DNA of 64,000 nt from Pyrocephalus nanus (lineage: Eukaryota; Chordata; Aves; Passeriformes; Tyrannidae), in contig CM076267.1 in NCBI GenBank assembly GCA_038380795.1, positions 36,084,232 through 36,148,231 of the forward strand. The letters run 5' to 3'. Below, piece after piece: positions 54,200 through 64,000 of this stretch. Positions within the stretch are counted from its first letter, which is position 1. Each line of letters opens with the position of its first letter. Under the pieces are notes generated by a model. That model made no database searches. It saw only the letters and a program-made list of their open reading frames with translations, and was not told where the DNA came from. A program made the translations under genes and the position numbers.

Positions 54200-55555
54200 C
54201 TTACTGTCTGCCCAGTGTGTCCCAAGCAGAGGGGAGCTGGCACAGCAGCCTCATGTCACCTGGCTTGGGTTCCCTGTCCCCAGAGAGATGAGCATTGTCT
54301 CCACCAACAAGCAGACCATGCTGGGAGTCTGTGCCTCCTCAGATGCTTTTGGCTCCAGAAAAATATAACGAAGGGAGCAGCTTTCTAAAGGGGAATGATC
54401 CCTTTCTTCATCCTGCTGCTTACACTTGTGCAGGTAAGCAGGACAGGAAAGCCTGTTTAGGTAAATTCAACTCAGGCTTTGTCGACAGCCCTGTTTGCCT
54501 TTTCCAAATTCTGGACACCTTTACACCTGTCTGTGAGATTACTCTGCATTTAAATTTGTTCTTGCTGAAACTGAATTATTCAAGTGCCATGCTGTGATGT
54601 GTCTTGAGAGGACTTGGCCCGTTTGGATTTCACCTAGCTCTTGGCTTTAACCAACCTAGGGTTGCCTTGCAAATTTTATAACCATAAAGTGTGATGGTGA
54701 TTTCTAAATCTGTTTTTTACACAAGAACAAACAAAGTGAACAACAGCACTCAAGAAAGAGCTAATGGCCCCTAGCCCCAGCACTTCAGGCTTTTGACTTC
54801 CAGGCACCATTGCTTTTTAAGGGAATCACAGAAAAATGCCCTTAGGAATATTTTGTGCAAGGTTGCTATCTTGCCTTTCATTTACAACAAAGAAATTAGG
54901 CTACATTTGAATGTTAACTTATTTCCTCCTTTTTTTTTTTTTTTGCTTATCATCAGTTGTTTCCAGCCACAACTGAATGTATTTCTGCACTTCTTTCACC
55001 TGCTATCAGAGGCTGAGCTGGGCTGTAAGTCCTTCTCCCCATCAGCCTAAATGGGTATCCCTGTGCTCTGCATTTTGTCCTAGGGAAGTTCTATGGGTTT
55101 AGGGGTGAGGATCATTTAGGAGCTGATCCCTGGCTAAAGGGAGAGCCCGGGTCTAACAGAGGTGGTTCTCAGCAGGTGCTCTGGGCATCTGTTTAAAAGA
55201 GCAGGCTGGGGGCCTTATTGGGAAGGAAGATTTCTTGTTCTGTGCTTATTGCTCTTCGGGGTGGTGCACAGGAGCAGTGTTAGGGTCTGGAGGGACGGAT
55301 GGGACCTGCTGAGATTCCTGGAAATCATGAATTTGAACTTATCTGTCTTGAGTGAACCAGACACACTTCTCGGGCACTCCCTGCAACCTGAGAGCTGGGC
55401 GGCGTCAGGTTTTCCTGGGATTCCCGTTGTGTCCCACATCCTTCCTGGTGAGTGCTGAGGACGTAGCTCCCCACCAAGTCTGAACTGGTGGGGATGACCT
55501 CAGCTAAGCTCAGCCCAGAGCTGGGGGGACCATGCCCTTGCTGCCCTGGCTGCTG
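54200..55555. other. gene-free sequence downstream of LSS
   Basis: No homology-supported exon. Contains a poly-T run at 54930-54944. Chance ORFs of at most 100 codons on both strands. Confidence 0.6.
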
Positions 55556-55670
55556 CAGGGCACCTGGAGCAACCTGGTCTAGTGGAAGGTGTCCCTTCCC
55601 ATGCCAGGGGTGTTGGAACTGGATGAGCCTTAATGTCCCTTCCAACCCAAACCATTCTGATTCTATGAGG
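55556..55670 (+). mobile_element. CR1 LINE 3' fragment
   Basis: 'acctggagcaacctggtcta', 'gtggaaggtgtcccttccca', 'aatgtcccttccaaccc' and the tail 'attctgattctatga'. About 115 bp in the LSS-MROH gap. Confidence 0.85.
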
Positions 55671-55676
55671 AGAGGG

Positions 55677-55875
55677 ACAAGGAAGGAGGAGGTTACTGGT
55701 TGCTCAACCCTTCCACGCTGCAGCATCCCCTCTGGGCAGGAAGGCTTCCGTCCCCCAGAACAGTCATGGTTGTTTTGGGCATGGAGAGCAAAGAAGGAGG
55801 AAGCTGCTGGGTAGCCACCCCTTGTACCCTATAGAATCCCTTCCAGGCAGGAAGGCTCTCCTTCCCCAAGGACAG
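55677..55875. repeat. diverged tandem duplication, about 100-bp unit
   Basis: Copy A (about 55677-55768) and copy B (about 55778-55875) share, in order, aaggaggagg/aaggaggaag, 'gggcaggaaggct'/'aggcaggaaggct' and tcccccagaacag/ttccccaaggacag. Similar by eye; not aligned by software. Confidence 0.55.
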
Positions 55876-56243
55876 GAACTGTGTTTTTCATTATTAGATG
55901 ATTAAACTTTCACTATTTTACTAGACTAAAGATAGATGTTGGCAGCCAATTTTGTCCATACCTCAAAGTAATTCAGTAGGAGTTGTCCCCAAGCCTCTCC
56001 AAACTTCTGTGAAATCCCAGCCATGAGCAGCTGTGAGCTGTAGCCCAGCTGATACAAAACAGTGAACCCTCTCTGTGCTTCCCACCTAACAAAACGAGCA
56101 CACAGGAAAACGTGTGTCTTAATAATGTTAAAATCTGCTCCAAGCTGCAGCTTTGGATTGAGCACACGCAGGAGAGATCAAACAGATACCGGATATATTC
56201 AGTATAATTCTCGTTTCATGGAAACTGTTTCCTCCAGGAATAC

Positions 56244-56518
56244 TCTGACACTCCTCCCAGGGATCTACCAGAGTGTTTTGATCTCTGATTTCAGGACCTG
56301 AGATCTCAGGTGTCAGCCCCACACCACTCTCAGGATGCTACCTGAGGTGATTTTTCTCCTTTGGAAAAGCTCCCAGGTCCACAATCTATGAAAGACTCAC
56401 CCCAGGCATCTCGTGGAATCTTTTGATCTATGGTTTTGGGACCTGAGATCCTGGGTGGCACCGACAGGCTCCTCCAAGAAAGCTTTCTGAGATTATTTTT
56501 TCTGTTTTTTGGGAAAAT
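56244..56518. repeat. diverged tandem duplication, about 127-bp unit
   Basis: Copy A (56244-56369) and copy B (56390-56518) share 'ttttgatct', 'gacctgagatc', 'tgaggtgatttttctcctttgg' versus 'tgagattattttttctgtttttt-gg' and matching ends (ggaaaa). Period about 146 bp. Confidence 0.6.
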
Positions 56519-57643
56519 TTGTTTCTGTTCCTCAGAAATTGGAGCTCATGACACAGAAAAGAGAGACACAAATGCAGACCAGCATTTTCATGCTATAAAA
56601 AGAGCCATTCCACTACTTAAGACTCCATGACTTTATAACCAAGGTTGGAAGGTTTGGCTCCCAAAGCGTCCTGCTCATTGGTTCATCCTGTGCATCCTGG
56701 AGAGAACCAGGGAGGCATTTTTGGCAGCTGGGCATTAGCAGACCTTAAAGTGGGGGCAAAGCCAGATGAGATACCCTGAGCATCCTGAGTGCCATCCCTG
56801 GGCATGTGCAGGACAACCAGAGCATCTCCTGGAGGGTGGGAAGGCTCTGCAGAGGGATCAGCCAGAGGTGCTGGGCCAGGGTGGGTGTTGAGGGGTTCCG
56901 TGGGGGTGTTTGGGAGGATTTGGTGTTGGTGGGGATGTTGGGGAGGGAGATGTGTGGAAGGTGATAGGCCTGGGCTGAAACTGGATCCAGTTTGAAGGCA
57001 GCTTGAGTGGTTTTGTGGAGCTTTGGTTATGGAGGGCAGAAAGGATATCTGTGACTTTTCTTTTTCTGTCAGCGGTACTGGTTTTCATGCAGGGCAGAAG
57101 AGGGGAGAGCTGTACTTTATTGGCCACTTATCTACCTGTACCGGGGGGGGGAGGATTAGTGCTTTTTGCAATATCCCTATTTGTGTGGGGTGCTTTTGTA
57201 ACACTGAGTGAGCTTCCATTCCTTGAGAGCTTTTATACCTTAATAGAATTATTATGTTATTAGCCCTTAACAGAAAAGTGTTTGAAAAGCAAATGGTGTC
57301 CAATTTATTTATTTAGGCTTTTGTTTAGTGTTTATTTTTTGCAATGGACTTTCGATGGAGCATGTTAAGGCAAATGAGGTGCTGGTTTGGGATGGGAGGC
57401 AAACTTGCAAATATTTTAAATTCTCAAGTTGTGCCAATGAACTTGGGAAGTTTGCAACTGTGTTGGCAGCTGGGGGGGGGTCTCCTTCTGCTGCCATGGT
57501 CAGGCACAGCAGGGGAGGGGTTGCTTAGTTTTTGAGCTGTTCTTAAAGTTCCGTCCAGCTGTCTTGGATACTTTAGAGCATGGATTCCTTCCAATCTGGG
57601 GCAGGTTGGCCGGGGTGGGCGAGGCCCCAGGGTATGTGGTAGT

Positions 57644-57725
57644 GTGTCACAGGTCCCTTTGTGACACTCTGGGCATCAGCAATGGGATGGAACGGGGCAG
57701 GGTGTCACAGGGCCCCTTGTGACAC
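57644..57725. repeat. paired palindromes with GTGTCACA/TGTGACAC arms
   Basis: Two 24-bp dyads, 57644-57667 and 57702-57725. Each has perfect 8-bp arms GTGTCACA and TGTGACAC around an 8-nt G/C-rich spacer (GGTCCCTT, GGGCCCCT). Period 58 bp. They lie about 450-530 bp upstream of the proposed MROH-like start codon, so they could be a regulatory dyad or remains of a duplicated element. Confidence 0.7.
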
Positions 57726-57840
57726 ATGATGCTATAGTACTGGTGTTGATGTGGCCCTGCCTCAGTTGTCATCAGAGCATGGAACGGGACAGACAGGACA
57801 GAGCGGTGCTGTGCGGAGCCCCCACGCAGCCAACTCCTTC

Positions 57841-58160
57841 CTTGCTGACCCGGAGCTTTCCAAGGCGTTGCTCTTGCAGGTGCCCTCGAGGCCAGACTGC
57901 GGGACTTGGTGACCCGTAGCCTCCCGAGGTTCCCCCCACCCTTTCAGCAGGTGCCTTTGAGGCCAAACCGCAGGACTTGCTAACCCGGAGCCTTTACGAG
58001 AACTCTCCCATTCTCATGGCAAGAGCCCTTAAGTCCAGACTGTAGCTCTTCCATGGCTCCTCTCCTGCTGGTGCCCTCAAGGCTGCCCGACTGTGTGAAT
58101 TGGTAATCAGTAGCTTTTCGGAGGTTTTCTGGTTACAGTTGCCCTTGAGACCAGATTGTG
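57841..58160. repeat. degenerate about 70-bp tandem repeats at the 5' end of the MROH-like gene
   Basis: Copies start at 57880, 57951, 58023 (short), 58071 and 58139, with a partial copy at 57841-57879. The shared core is GCCCT(C/T)(G/A)AGGCCAGACTG, then cttg(g/c)t(g/a)accc(g)tagc and cccgagg-like ends. Four copies are preceded by an acceptor-like end (cttgcag, ttcagcag, cctgctg, gttacag). Unit lengths (71, 72, 48, 68) are not multiples of three. Confidence 0.6.
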
Positions 58161-58177
58161 GAGCGGTGTGGAGACAC

Positions 58178-61100
58178 ATGAGCCTGTGTGGGATGAAGAA
58201 GATGAAGAAAGGTCTGGGGGCTACCCCAGCACGGCAGCCTGAAAAGATGGAGTGGTTCCAGCTGCTGCCGGAGGGTGAGTGGCAGAGCTGGGCCACAGGG
58301 CTGGTGGCTGCAGCCAGCTGGGCCCCCTCCCCTCCCCTCCCCTCCCCTCCCCTCCCCTCCCCTCCCCTCCCCTCCCCTCCCCTCCCCTCCCCTCCCCTCC
58401 CCTCCCCTCCCCTCCCCTCCCCTCCCCTCCCCTCCCCTCCCCTCCCGATATGTCCAGGGAAAGAGAGGGGGGAATGGGGCCCAGGGCTGATCCCCCAGCA
58501 GCTCCATGCACTGGGCATCCCGGGGCTGGCCCTGCCTGTGGAGCGCAGGGCTGGGCTGTGTTCTCCGGGCTGTCCCGCAGCCCCTCAGCTCTGACCGCGC
58601 TCGCTCTTTGCCAGATCCAGGCCGGGACCGGATACGAGAGCAAGATCGAGGCCGCTTCCGCAGGGCAGCACAGGTACCTGCAGCCATCGCCTCCTGGGCT
58701 GGGCCTGCTGTCCCTGCTCAGCCTGGCACTGCTGTCGGAGCTCTCCACGGCACATCCCTCTCTTCCCTGCCCTTTGTTCTCCTGCAGACATTTAGGAACC
58801 TGATAGGAACTCCGTGCAGAGAGATCGTCAGCGTGCTGACTAAAGGCACAGCAATGCCTGACATCGTGCTAGCTCAGAGTCTGGCTTCTTCTCCCAGCGT
58901 GGATAGCTTTGGGGAGAAAGTTGTGTCCAGTCCAAATGAAGTAAGCAGCCTGTGGCCAGGACTTGAGCCCCCCTGAGATTGTGTGTCCCACTCAAGCTGG
59001 GTGCTCTCAGCCTTTGAGGGCAGCACAGAGTGGTGGGAAGGGAAGCACTTCTTGGGGGAAGCCGGATAAGTTGCTTGCTCTCCAACTCTCCCCTGTGCCC
59101 CCTGCAGGTGCCAGACTTTGTGAGGAAGATGCACCAGAATCTCTCCTCCAACACATCTCCAGATGACAGGCTGTTTATGGACATTCTGAGGGTGACTGAT
59201 GCACACCCTACTGATGTTGTGGTGACTCTCCTGCGCTGTGCTCCATCGTGTGACAGGTACAGGACCCTCTGCCTTCAGGGCTCGGGGTTCACCAGCCTTA
59301 TAGCCCCTCACCCCATCCATCTCATCCTACATGGTCTGCCAGAGGGATGGGGAGTTCCAGGACCCTCTGGACCCTCTGTTTCCCAGCCCTGCCATGTCAG
59401 CCCTGATCCTGCTGTCATGCTCCCTCCCTGCTCCTCAAGGCCCTTTGGCTGGCACCCCCCTGACACACAACTCTGGCCCCACAGAGCTGCTGCCAGCATG
59501 TGGAGGACCATCGCCTCCTCAGGAATGACACTGGAAAAGGTGCTGCCAAAGCTGCTCTCTGTGATGGAGGACTGGCCATCGCACAGCATGTGCACCTCTG
59601 ATGGGGACAAAACTGATGTCTTTGCCCTGGCTGTGAGTTTCTGGAACTGGCCTTTGCTCACCCCCAGATGGCCTTTCTGGTGGCTCTCCATCCTCCCCCA
59701 CCCACGACATCCCCTTGCCTCAGGCACTGGGCTGGAAATGTAGCTTAGGGGCAGGTTCAGGGGTGCCAAGCTGGGCACTCCCCCTGTGTCTCCCCTGGCC
59801 TTTCAGTCCCACACTTGGGTTGTGCCGCATGGATGTGTGGGCACTCACTGAGCGCTATCTCGGGCTGTTTTACTTTTGCAGGCAACCAGGGTGATTTGGG
59901 AGATTCTCCGCCTGCCCTGGTGCCCAGAGCCAGTGCTGAAATATTTCCCCCGCCTCCTTGTGGATCTGCTCTTCCAAGTCTTAATGAGCACAAAGCAGAT
60001 GCCAGAGGAGGTTGCTTCCTTCTGGAGGGGGTGCCAGGAGAAAAGCAGCCTTACCAGAAACCCCAATAGGTGCTCCATCCCAGTCTTCCCATCCCTGCCA
60101 TGTCCCAGGGGCTGGAGCCAGGGCTCTCAACATGACCCGGGCTTTTCTCTGCACACAGGTTTGCAGTACAGACTGTGAGGGCACTGCTTCGCCGTCTGCA
60201 GCGTGTAAATTTGGTGATGGCAATGGAACGGAAGCGTGGCTGGGATACGCTCCTCAATGCTGACACCCACCACTATGCAGTGGGTTTGTTGGCCAGGTGA
60301 GACCCCCTTGTCCCTGCTACCCCTCTTATTTCTGCCCTCTGCATGGGGCACCCCCACAGCGCCGTGGGCCAGAGGGCCTTGTAACCCAAGGATGGCTGAG
60401 CAGAGTGGGAGAGGCGGGGGCACAGGAGGAGTCACCTCCCAGAGTGCATGTGTCCCCTCCTGGGGTGGTGGGAAAAGACCATACCTCTGTGAGTGAGTCC
60501 TGGGAGAGGTTTGCCCACCCAGCTCAGGGTTGATGGTGCCTGTTTCCCCCTGCCAGGGAGATGCGCCGTGCCTCCAGCCCCTTGTGTTCCCCAGTTGCCC
60601 TCTGCCTGCTGGGGGTGCTCATCAGGGAGAAGCCCCGCTGGGAGGTTCCCGCCATGGCCTTCCTTGTGGAGGTGAGCCTGCTGGCGAGCGCTGCCTGGCC
60701 GAGCTGCCTCCACCTCTCTGCCCTCTCGCAGCCGCAGCTGCTGCCTGGGCACAGCCCTGTGCGGGTCCGGGCTCCTGCCGGCCGGGCACTCGGTCACTGC
60801 TGCGTGCCTTTCAGGTCCTCGACTGCCTGGACATGACTGAATGTGGTGATGGAATCCTGCAGATCCTTTCAAGAGACCTGGGGAACGAATGCAAAGAGAG
60901 GCGTCGCCTGGCAATCAGAGGCTTTGTGATGCTGAGCAAGGATCCCATGATGGTGAGGAGGGGGCAGTTGACTGAAGCTATGCTGGAATCCTGGGGCTGG
61001 GCAACGCAGTCTCTTTGTGAACTGTGGCAACTGTTTCCAGCTCTGCTGCCTCCCTGCTCAGCTGCTCAAGTCCTTTAGGACAAGCCTTTGGCCTCAGGGC

Positions 61101-63112
61101 CCCGTGGCAGCACCTGGGGCTGCCCCGCCTGAGCGGGGTTGGCTCTGCAGCCGTTCCACAGCACAGCCTTGTGTTCCTCACAGGCCAAGAGAATGTGCAG
61201 CCTCTCTGAAAGTCTCGTGCGGCTCCTGTGGGATGCAGATGTAGAGGTGGTTGAGCTGGCCTTGCCAATATTCCTGAATATGCTGCGGAACAAAGACATC
61301 ATAATCTCCAGCCCCACCGCCCTGAAGCTGGCTGAGGCTCTCCGGCCACTCTTTGACAGTGTAAGGTTTTGTGCTCCCATTTAGGGGTGCTGGGTGCTGC
61401 CAGGAAACTGCTTCTTGTGGATTTTCAAGCCAGTGCCAGGTAGGCCTGGAGAAGCCAGTGCTGAGACCTTTTCCTTTCCATCAGGACAACAGCCATGTGC
61501 AGGTCCTCTCCATTCGCCTGTTCCAAGAGGTGATGAAGTCAGTAGTGGATGAGGGAAAGAAGCCCTTGAAGATACATGTGATCCAGAACCTGCTCCCACT
61601 CTTCCTCTACTGGCATGATGAGAACCAGAAAGTGGCAGAGGTGAGGACTTTCTAGGCTCTGGTGTTCCCGTGGCAGGAGGCTGGACTACCTCCTCTTGGC
61701 CTTGGTCCAGGGACACAGGTCCTGTGCCCTGGGCTGTGGTGCCATCTCCTGGACTCTGTTGCTCTGCAGACCTCTCGGGAAGCGCTGCTTTGTGAAGCCA
61801 AATTTCTGAAGAGGAAGGATCTCGAGCAGCTGCTGAAGACAGAGCAGCCATTGAAATTTGGCGAGTGTATGGTAAGGACGAACTCGAAGCCCCAGTCCGC
61901 GATGCCCCGAGTGTGGGGCTGGCACTGTGCCCCTGCCCACTGCTGCAGCCCCTGTGGGACAGCAGCCTGCGCCCCAGCCGCTGCTGCCTTCCCTGGGGCG
62001 TGCGGGCTCCTCTGCAGCTCCTGTGCCCCCGAGCCAGGGTGCCGCTGGAGCCCCGGCCCAGCTGGGCTGTGGGGCAGGGCGGCCAGTGCTGGGCGCAGGC
62101 AGCGCCCGGCCAAGGGGCAGAGCCCCAGCCAACCATTCCCTCTGTGCCTGCCGCTCTCTGCAGCTGGAAAAGGACCGGAGCCGAGTGGCCAACTACCTAC
62201 GCCAGGCCCTGCCATACCTGGAGAGCCCAGACGAGCCCGTGCGAGAGGCGGCCATCAAGTTCATGGGTGAGCCACGAGGTCCCTGCCCGCCCCGCTGCAG
62301 CTCGGCCCCAGCCCCGGCTGCTGCAGCGGCAGCAGATGCGGCCAGGGCTGTGCTGGGGAGCCCCGAGTGCCCTGGCGGTGCTGCCGCCCTGTGCCAGCCC
62401 AGCCCTGGGGCGTCCCCAGGCGGGAAGGGCCCGGGCTCAGCCCTGCCAGGGCAGGAGGGCGTGTGGCCGGGCTGGCAGTGCCACTGGGGGGGAGCTGGGA
62501 CAGCGCTGGGGCCCTGACAGCATCTGTGTTCCCAGGGATGGCTGGATGGTATATGCGGGGACGGCCTGAAGAGCTGCAGGTCATCTGTGAAGGTGAGCGA
62601 GAGCATTGGGGTGTCAGTGGGGCCTGGCAGGGGGAGCACAGACCCTTGTCAGGGATCTGCAACCCTGCCCTGGCTGCAGAGGGCTCTGCTCCCTGAATGG
62701 ATGAGGAATGGCTTGGGCAGAGCAGAGAGATATTTCAGGGCCCCGGGGGTGTTGGTGGGCAGCACCTCCTGGCTGATCGTGTTGTGCCCTGCTCCCTCCT
62801 GTCCGTGGTAAGAGCTGGGTGGGATGGCCCTGGCTAGAGGGGCTCCTCGAGTACCCACAAACCTGGGCTCTGACCTTGGCTCTGTTCCTCTCTGTTCCAG
62901 CCCTTCAAGCCATGAGAAAAGACAACTTCCCCTCCTACACCAGTGTGATGGTTCAAGCCCTGTTTGACCAAAGAGCTGAAGTATTACTTTCATCCTCTGC
63001 TTCACGACAACCGGTGTCCCTAGAAGGGCACCAGATACCACACAACAGGAGACCAACTGGAGACCAGAGGAAACCATCTGAAGCTCCAAGCACTGATACT
63101 GGGTCCAACTGA
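58178..63112 (+). CDS. MROH-like gene (maestro HEAT-like repeat-containing family member, avian type)
   Basis: Exons: 58178-58274 (start uncertain), 58615-58673, 58788-58940, 59108-59256, 59485-59632, 59882-60069, 60159-60296, 60557-60671, 60815-60952, 61184-61360, 61485-61640, 61770-61871, 62164-62266, 62536-62592, 62901-63112; phases sum to about 663 aa. Almost wholly helical, with HEAT-repeat-like units. Diagnostic family segments include HPTDVVVTLLRCAPSCDRAA, MWRTIASSG, LLRRLQ.VN near residue 310, and a tail of MRKDNFPSYTSVMVQALFD. The N-terminal linker EDPGRDRIREQDRGRFRRAA is highly charged. Function is unknown; HEAT solenoids usually act as protein scaffolds. Human MROH proteins are mostly 1000 aa or more, so this is a short form. 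Birds carry many such genes, and I cannot assign an orthologue. The first exon is open back to 58046, so an upstream exon could splice into the 70-bp repeats. Confidence 0.88.
58324..58446. repeat. perfect (CCCCT)n array, about 24.6 units
   Basis: 123 bp of uninterrupted CCCCT, starting 49 bp after the donor of the MROH-like first coding exon and ending 168 bp before the next exon. The minus strand is (AGGGG)n, capable of forming G-quadruplexes. Reading through it gives Pro/Leu/Ser or Gly/Arg/Glu repeats in every frame, which are artefacts. Confidence 0.97.
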
Positions 63113-63257
63113 GCCTGCCAGGAAGGCCTTGTGGCTCCTGACCTGTCCTTCCCTGTTGACCCGTCCCTGCCTCCATGCTGCTCCGTCCCTTCAGCCTTCA
63201 GAGTCAGCCCGTTCCCTTCTCCTGCTCCCAGCTTATCCCTCCACTTCCCCTTGCCAT

Positions 63258-63263
63258 AATAAA
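63258..63263 (+). terminator. poly(A) signal of the MROH-like gene
   Basis: AATAAA 146 nt after the stop codon at 63110-63112, followed by the U/G-containing stretch ctgctgggtttctccctgct. Gives a short 3' UTR ending near 63280. Confidence 0.7.
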
Positions 63264-63280
63264 CTGCTGGGTTTCTCCCT

Positions 63281-64000
63281 GCTATCCGCATCTTTGTGGA
63301 ACTGAAATGGCACAAACCCTGAGCCCTGGAGCACACAGGGCCTTTCTTTTGCCCCTTGCGCCGTGTGCAGAGACAGAGAGGGACGAGGGCACTTCAGGCT
63401 GGAAAGGTGCCTGTCCTGAAGATCCAGTTCCACAACACCGTGGAGTTAAAAATCTTGCTGGGCACACTGAAGGCCAGCGGTTGGACAAAGAGCCTGAATA
63501 TTAGCAGAGCCAACCTCAGTATGCTCTGAACCCGGCTGTGAGGGATTCCATGGCAAGCACCCATGGAGGGCAAAGGAGCGCGGAATGCTGAAAGTTACTC
63601 AAGAATAGCTTCCTGAAAGCACAGCAGTGGTCCCTCCCTACAAAAGAGGAAGAAGAAGGCAGAACCAGAGACCACCCTGGCTTAACAGGGAGTTTTGGGT
63701 GTGCTTGAAAGCAAAGGAAGAAGCAGCACACACTGCCTGAGACACAGACATGTGCCCATCCCATTGTAAGGAGTGCTGCCAACCGTGGCCACGTCTGGTC
63801 CCCACAGTTTGGAAATCGTAGCCCCTGCATCAGACATAGTCAGAAATCAAAACAAAGGAGGCCAGAGGGAGGGGACCGTTCCAGTCTGTCTTGGACATTG
63901 CTGCAGAACAGCCACTGCTTCTTCCTCCGCCTGCATCTGGGGTTTGCTGACACCAGAGCCAGCCAGGTTGTGCTCTCGTGCCCAGAGGCTGTTCAGAGCA
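63281..64000. other. no recognisable feature to the window end
   Basis: Mixed-composition sequence downstream of the MROH-like gene. Only short ORFs without family resemblance on either strand; no repeat recognised. Confidence 0.6.

Noticed and set aside
58221..58803. Several overlapping 71-184-codon frames with PPLPS or GEGRG repeats
   Set aside because: Artefacts of translating the CCCCT pentamer array, which is open in all frames and lies in an intron.
61381..62136. 251-codon open frame on the minus strand
   Set aside because: Antisense to MROH-like exons in GC-rich sequence; no recognisable protein.

Overview
This is nuclear DNA from a bird. The evidence is vertebrate genes with compact GT-AG introns, many CR1 LINE fragments with the short ATTCTATG-type tail, CpG-rich promoters, and a member of the Maestro HEAT-like (MROH) family that is expanded in birds. 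I cannot name the species; one probable LTR relic resembles songbird-type elements from memory only. Four protein-coding genes can be reconstructed exon by exon. The splice phases of all four add up to intact reading frames. Layout, left to right: (1) 1-31990, the 3' four fifths of DIP2A (+ strand, 31 visible coding exons, 1269 residues and stop; the N-terminal exons lie left of the window). It has one 6.6 kb intron carrying CR1 debris and a good candidate for an in-frame 30-nt alternative microexon. (2) About 31990-39100, a gene-poor gap with alternative poly(A) signals, a 30-bp minisatellite, a probable LTR relic and a well-preserved CR1 3' end. (3) 39097-40857, S100B (- strand), convergent with DIP2A, complete (92 aa), with a CpG-rich promoter. 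(4) 40858-44440, gene-free sequence ending in a perfect 3 x 46-bp minisatellite at the LSS promoter. (5) 44696-54155, LSS (lanosterol synthase, + strand), complete, 22 coding exons, about 757 aa. (6) 54200-57840, gene-free sequence with local tandem duplications and paired palindromes. (7) 57841-63263, an MROH-like HEAT-repeat gene (+ strand, 15 coding exons, about 663 aa), preceded by degenerate 70-bp repeats and carrying a perfect 123-bp CCCCT array in its first intron. (8) 63264-64000, nothing recognisable. How the genes relate: DIP2A is a large protein with adenylate-forming-enzyme-like domains, S100B is a small EF-hand calcium sensor, LSS cyclises oxidosqualene to lanosterol, and the MROH-like product is a HEAT-repeat protein of unknown function. 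There is no operon logic. In human, DIP2A and S100B are neighbours in the same convergent layout, with PRMT2 beyond S100B and LSS on the far side of PCNT/MCM3AP. Here LSS follows S100B directly and PRMT2 is not seen, which points to a rearrangement between the lineages. I found no prokaryotic-type system, CRISPR array, tRNA or rRNA. The items most worth a second look are the DIP2A microexon, the weak DIP2A splice donor at 14124, the repeat architecture at the MROH 5' end, the LSS promoter minisatellite and C-terminal extension, and the S100B-LSS-MROH gene order.
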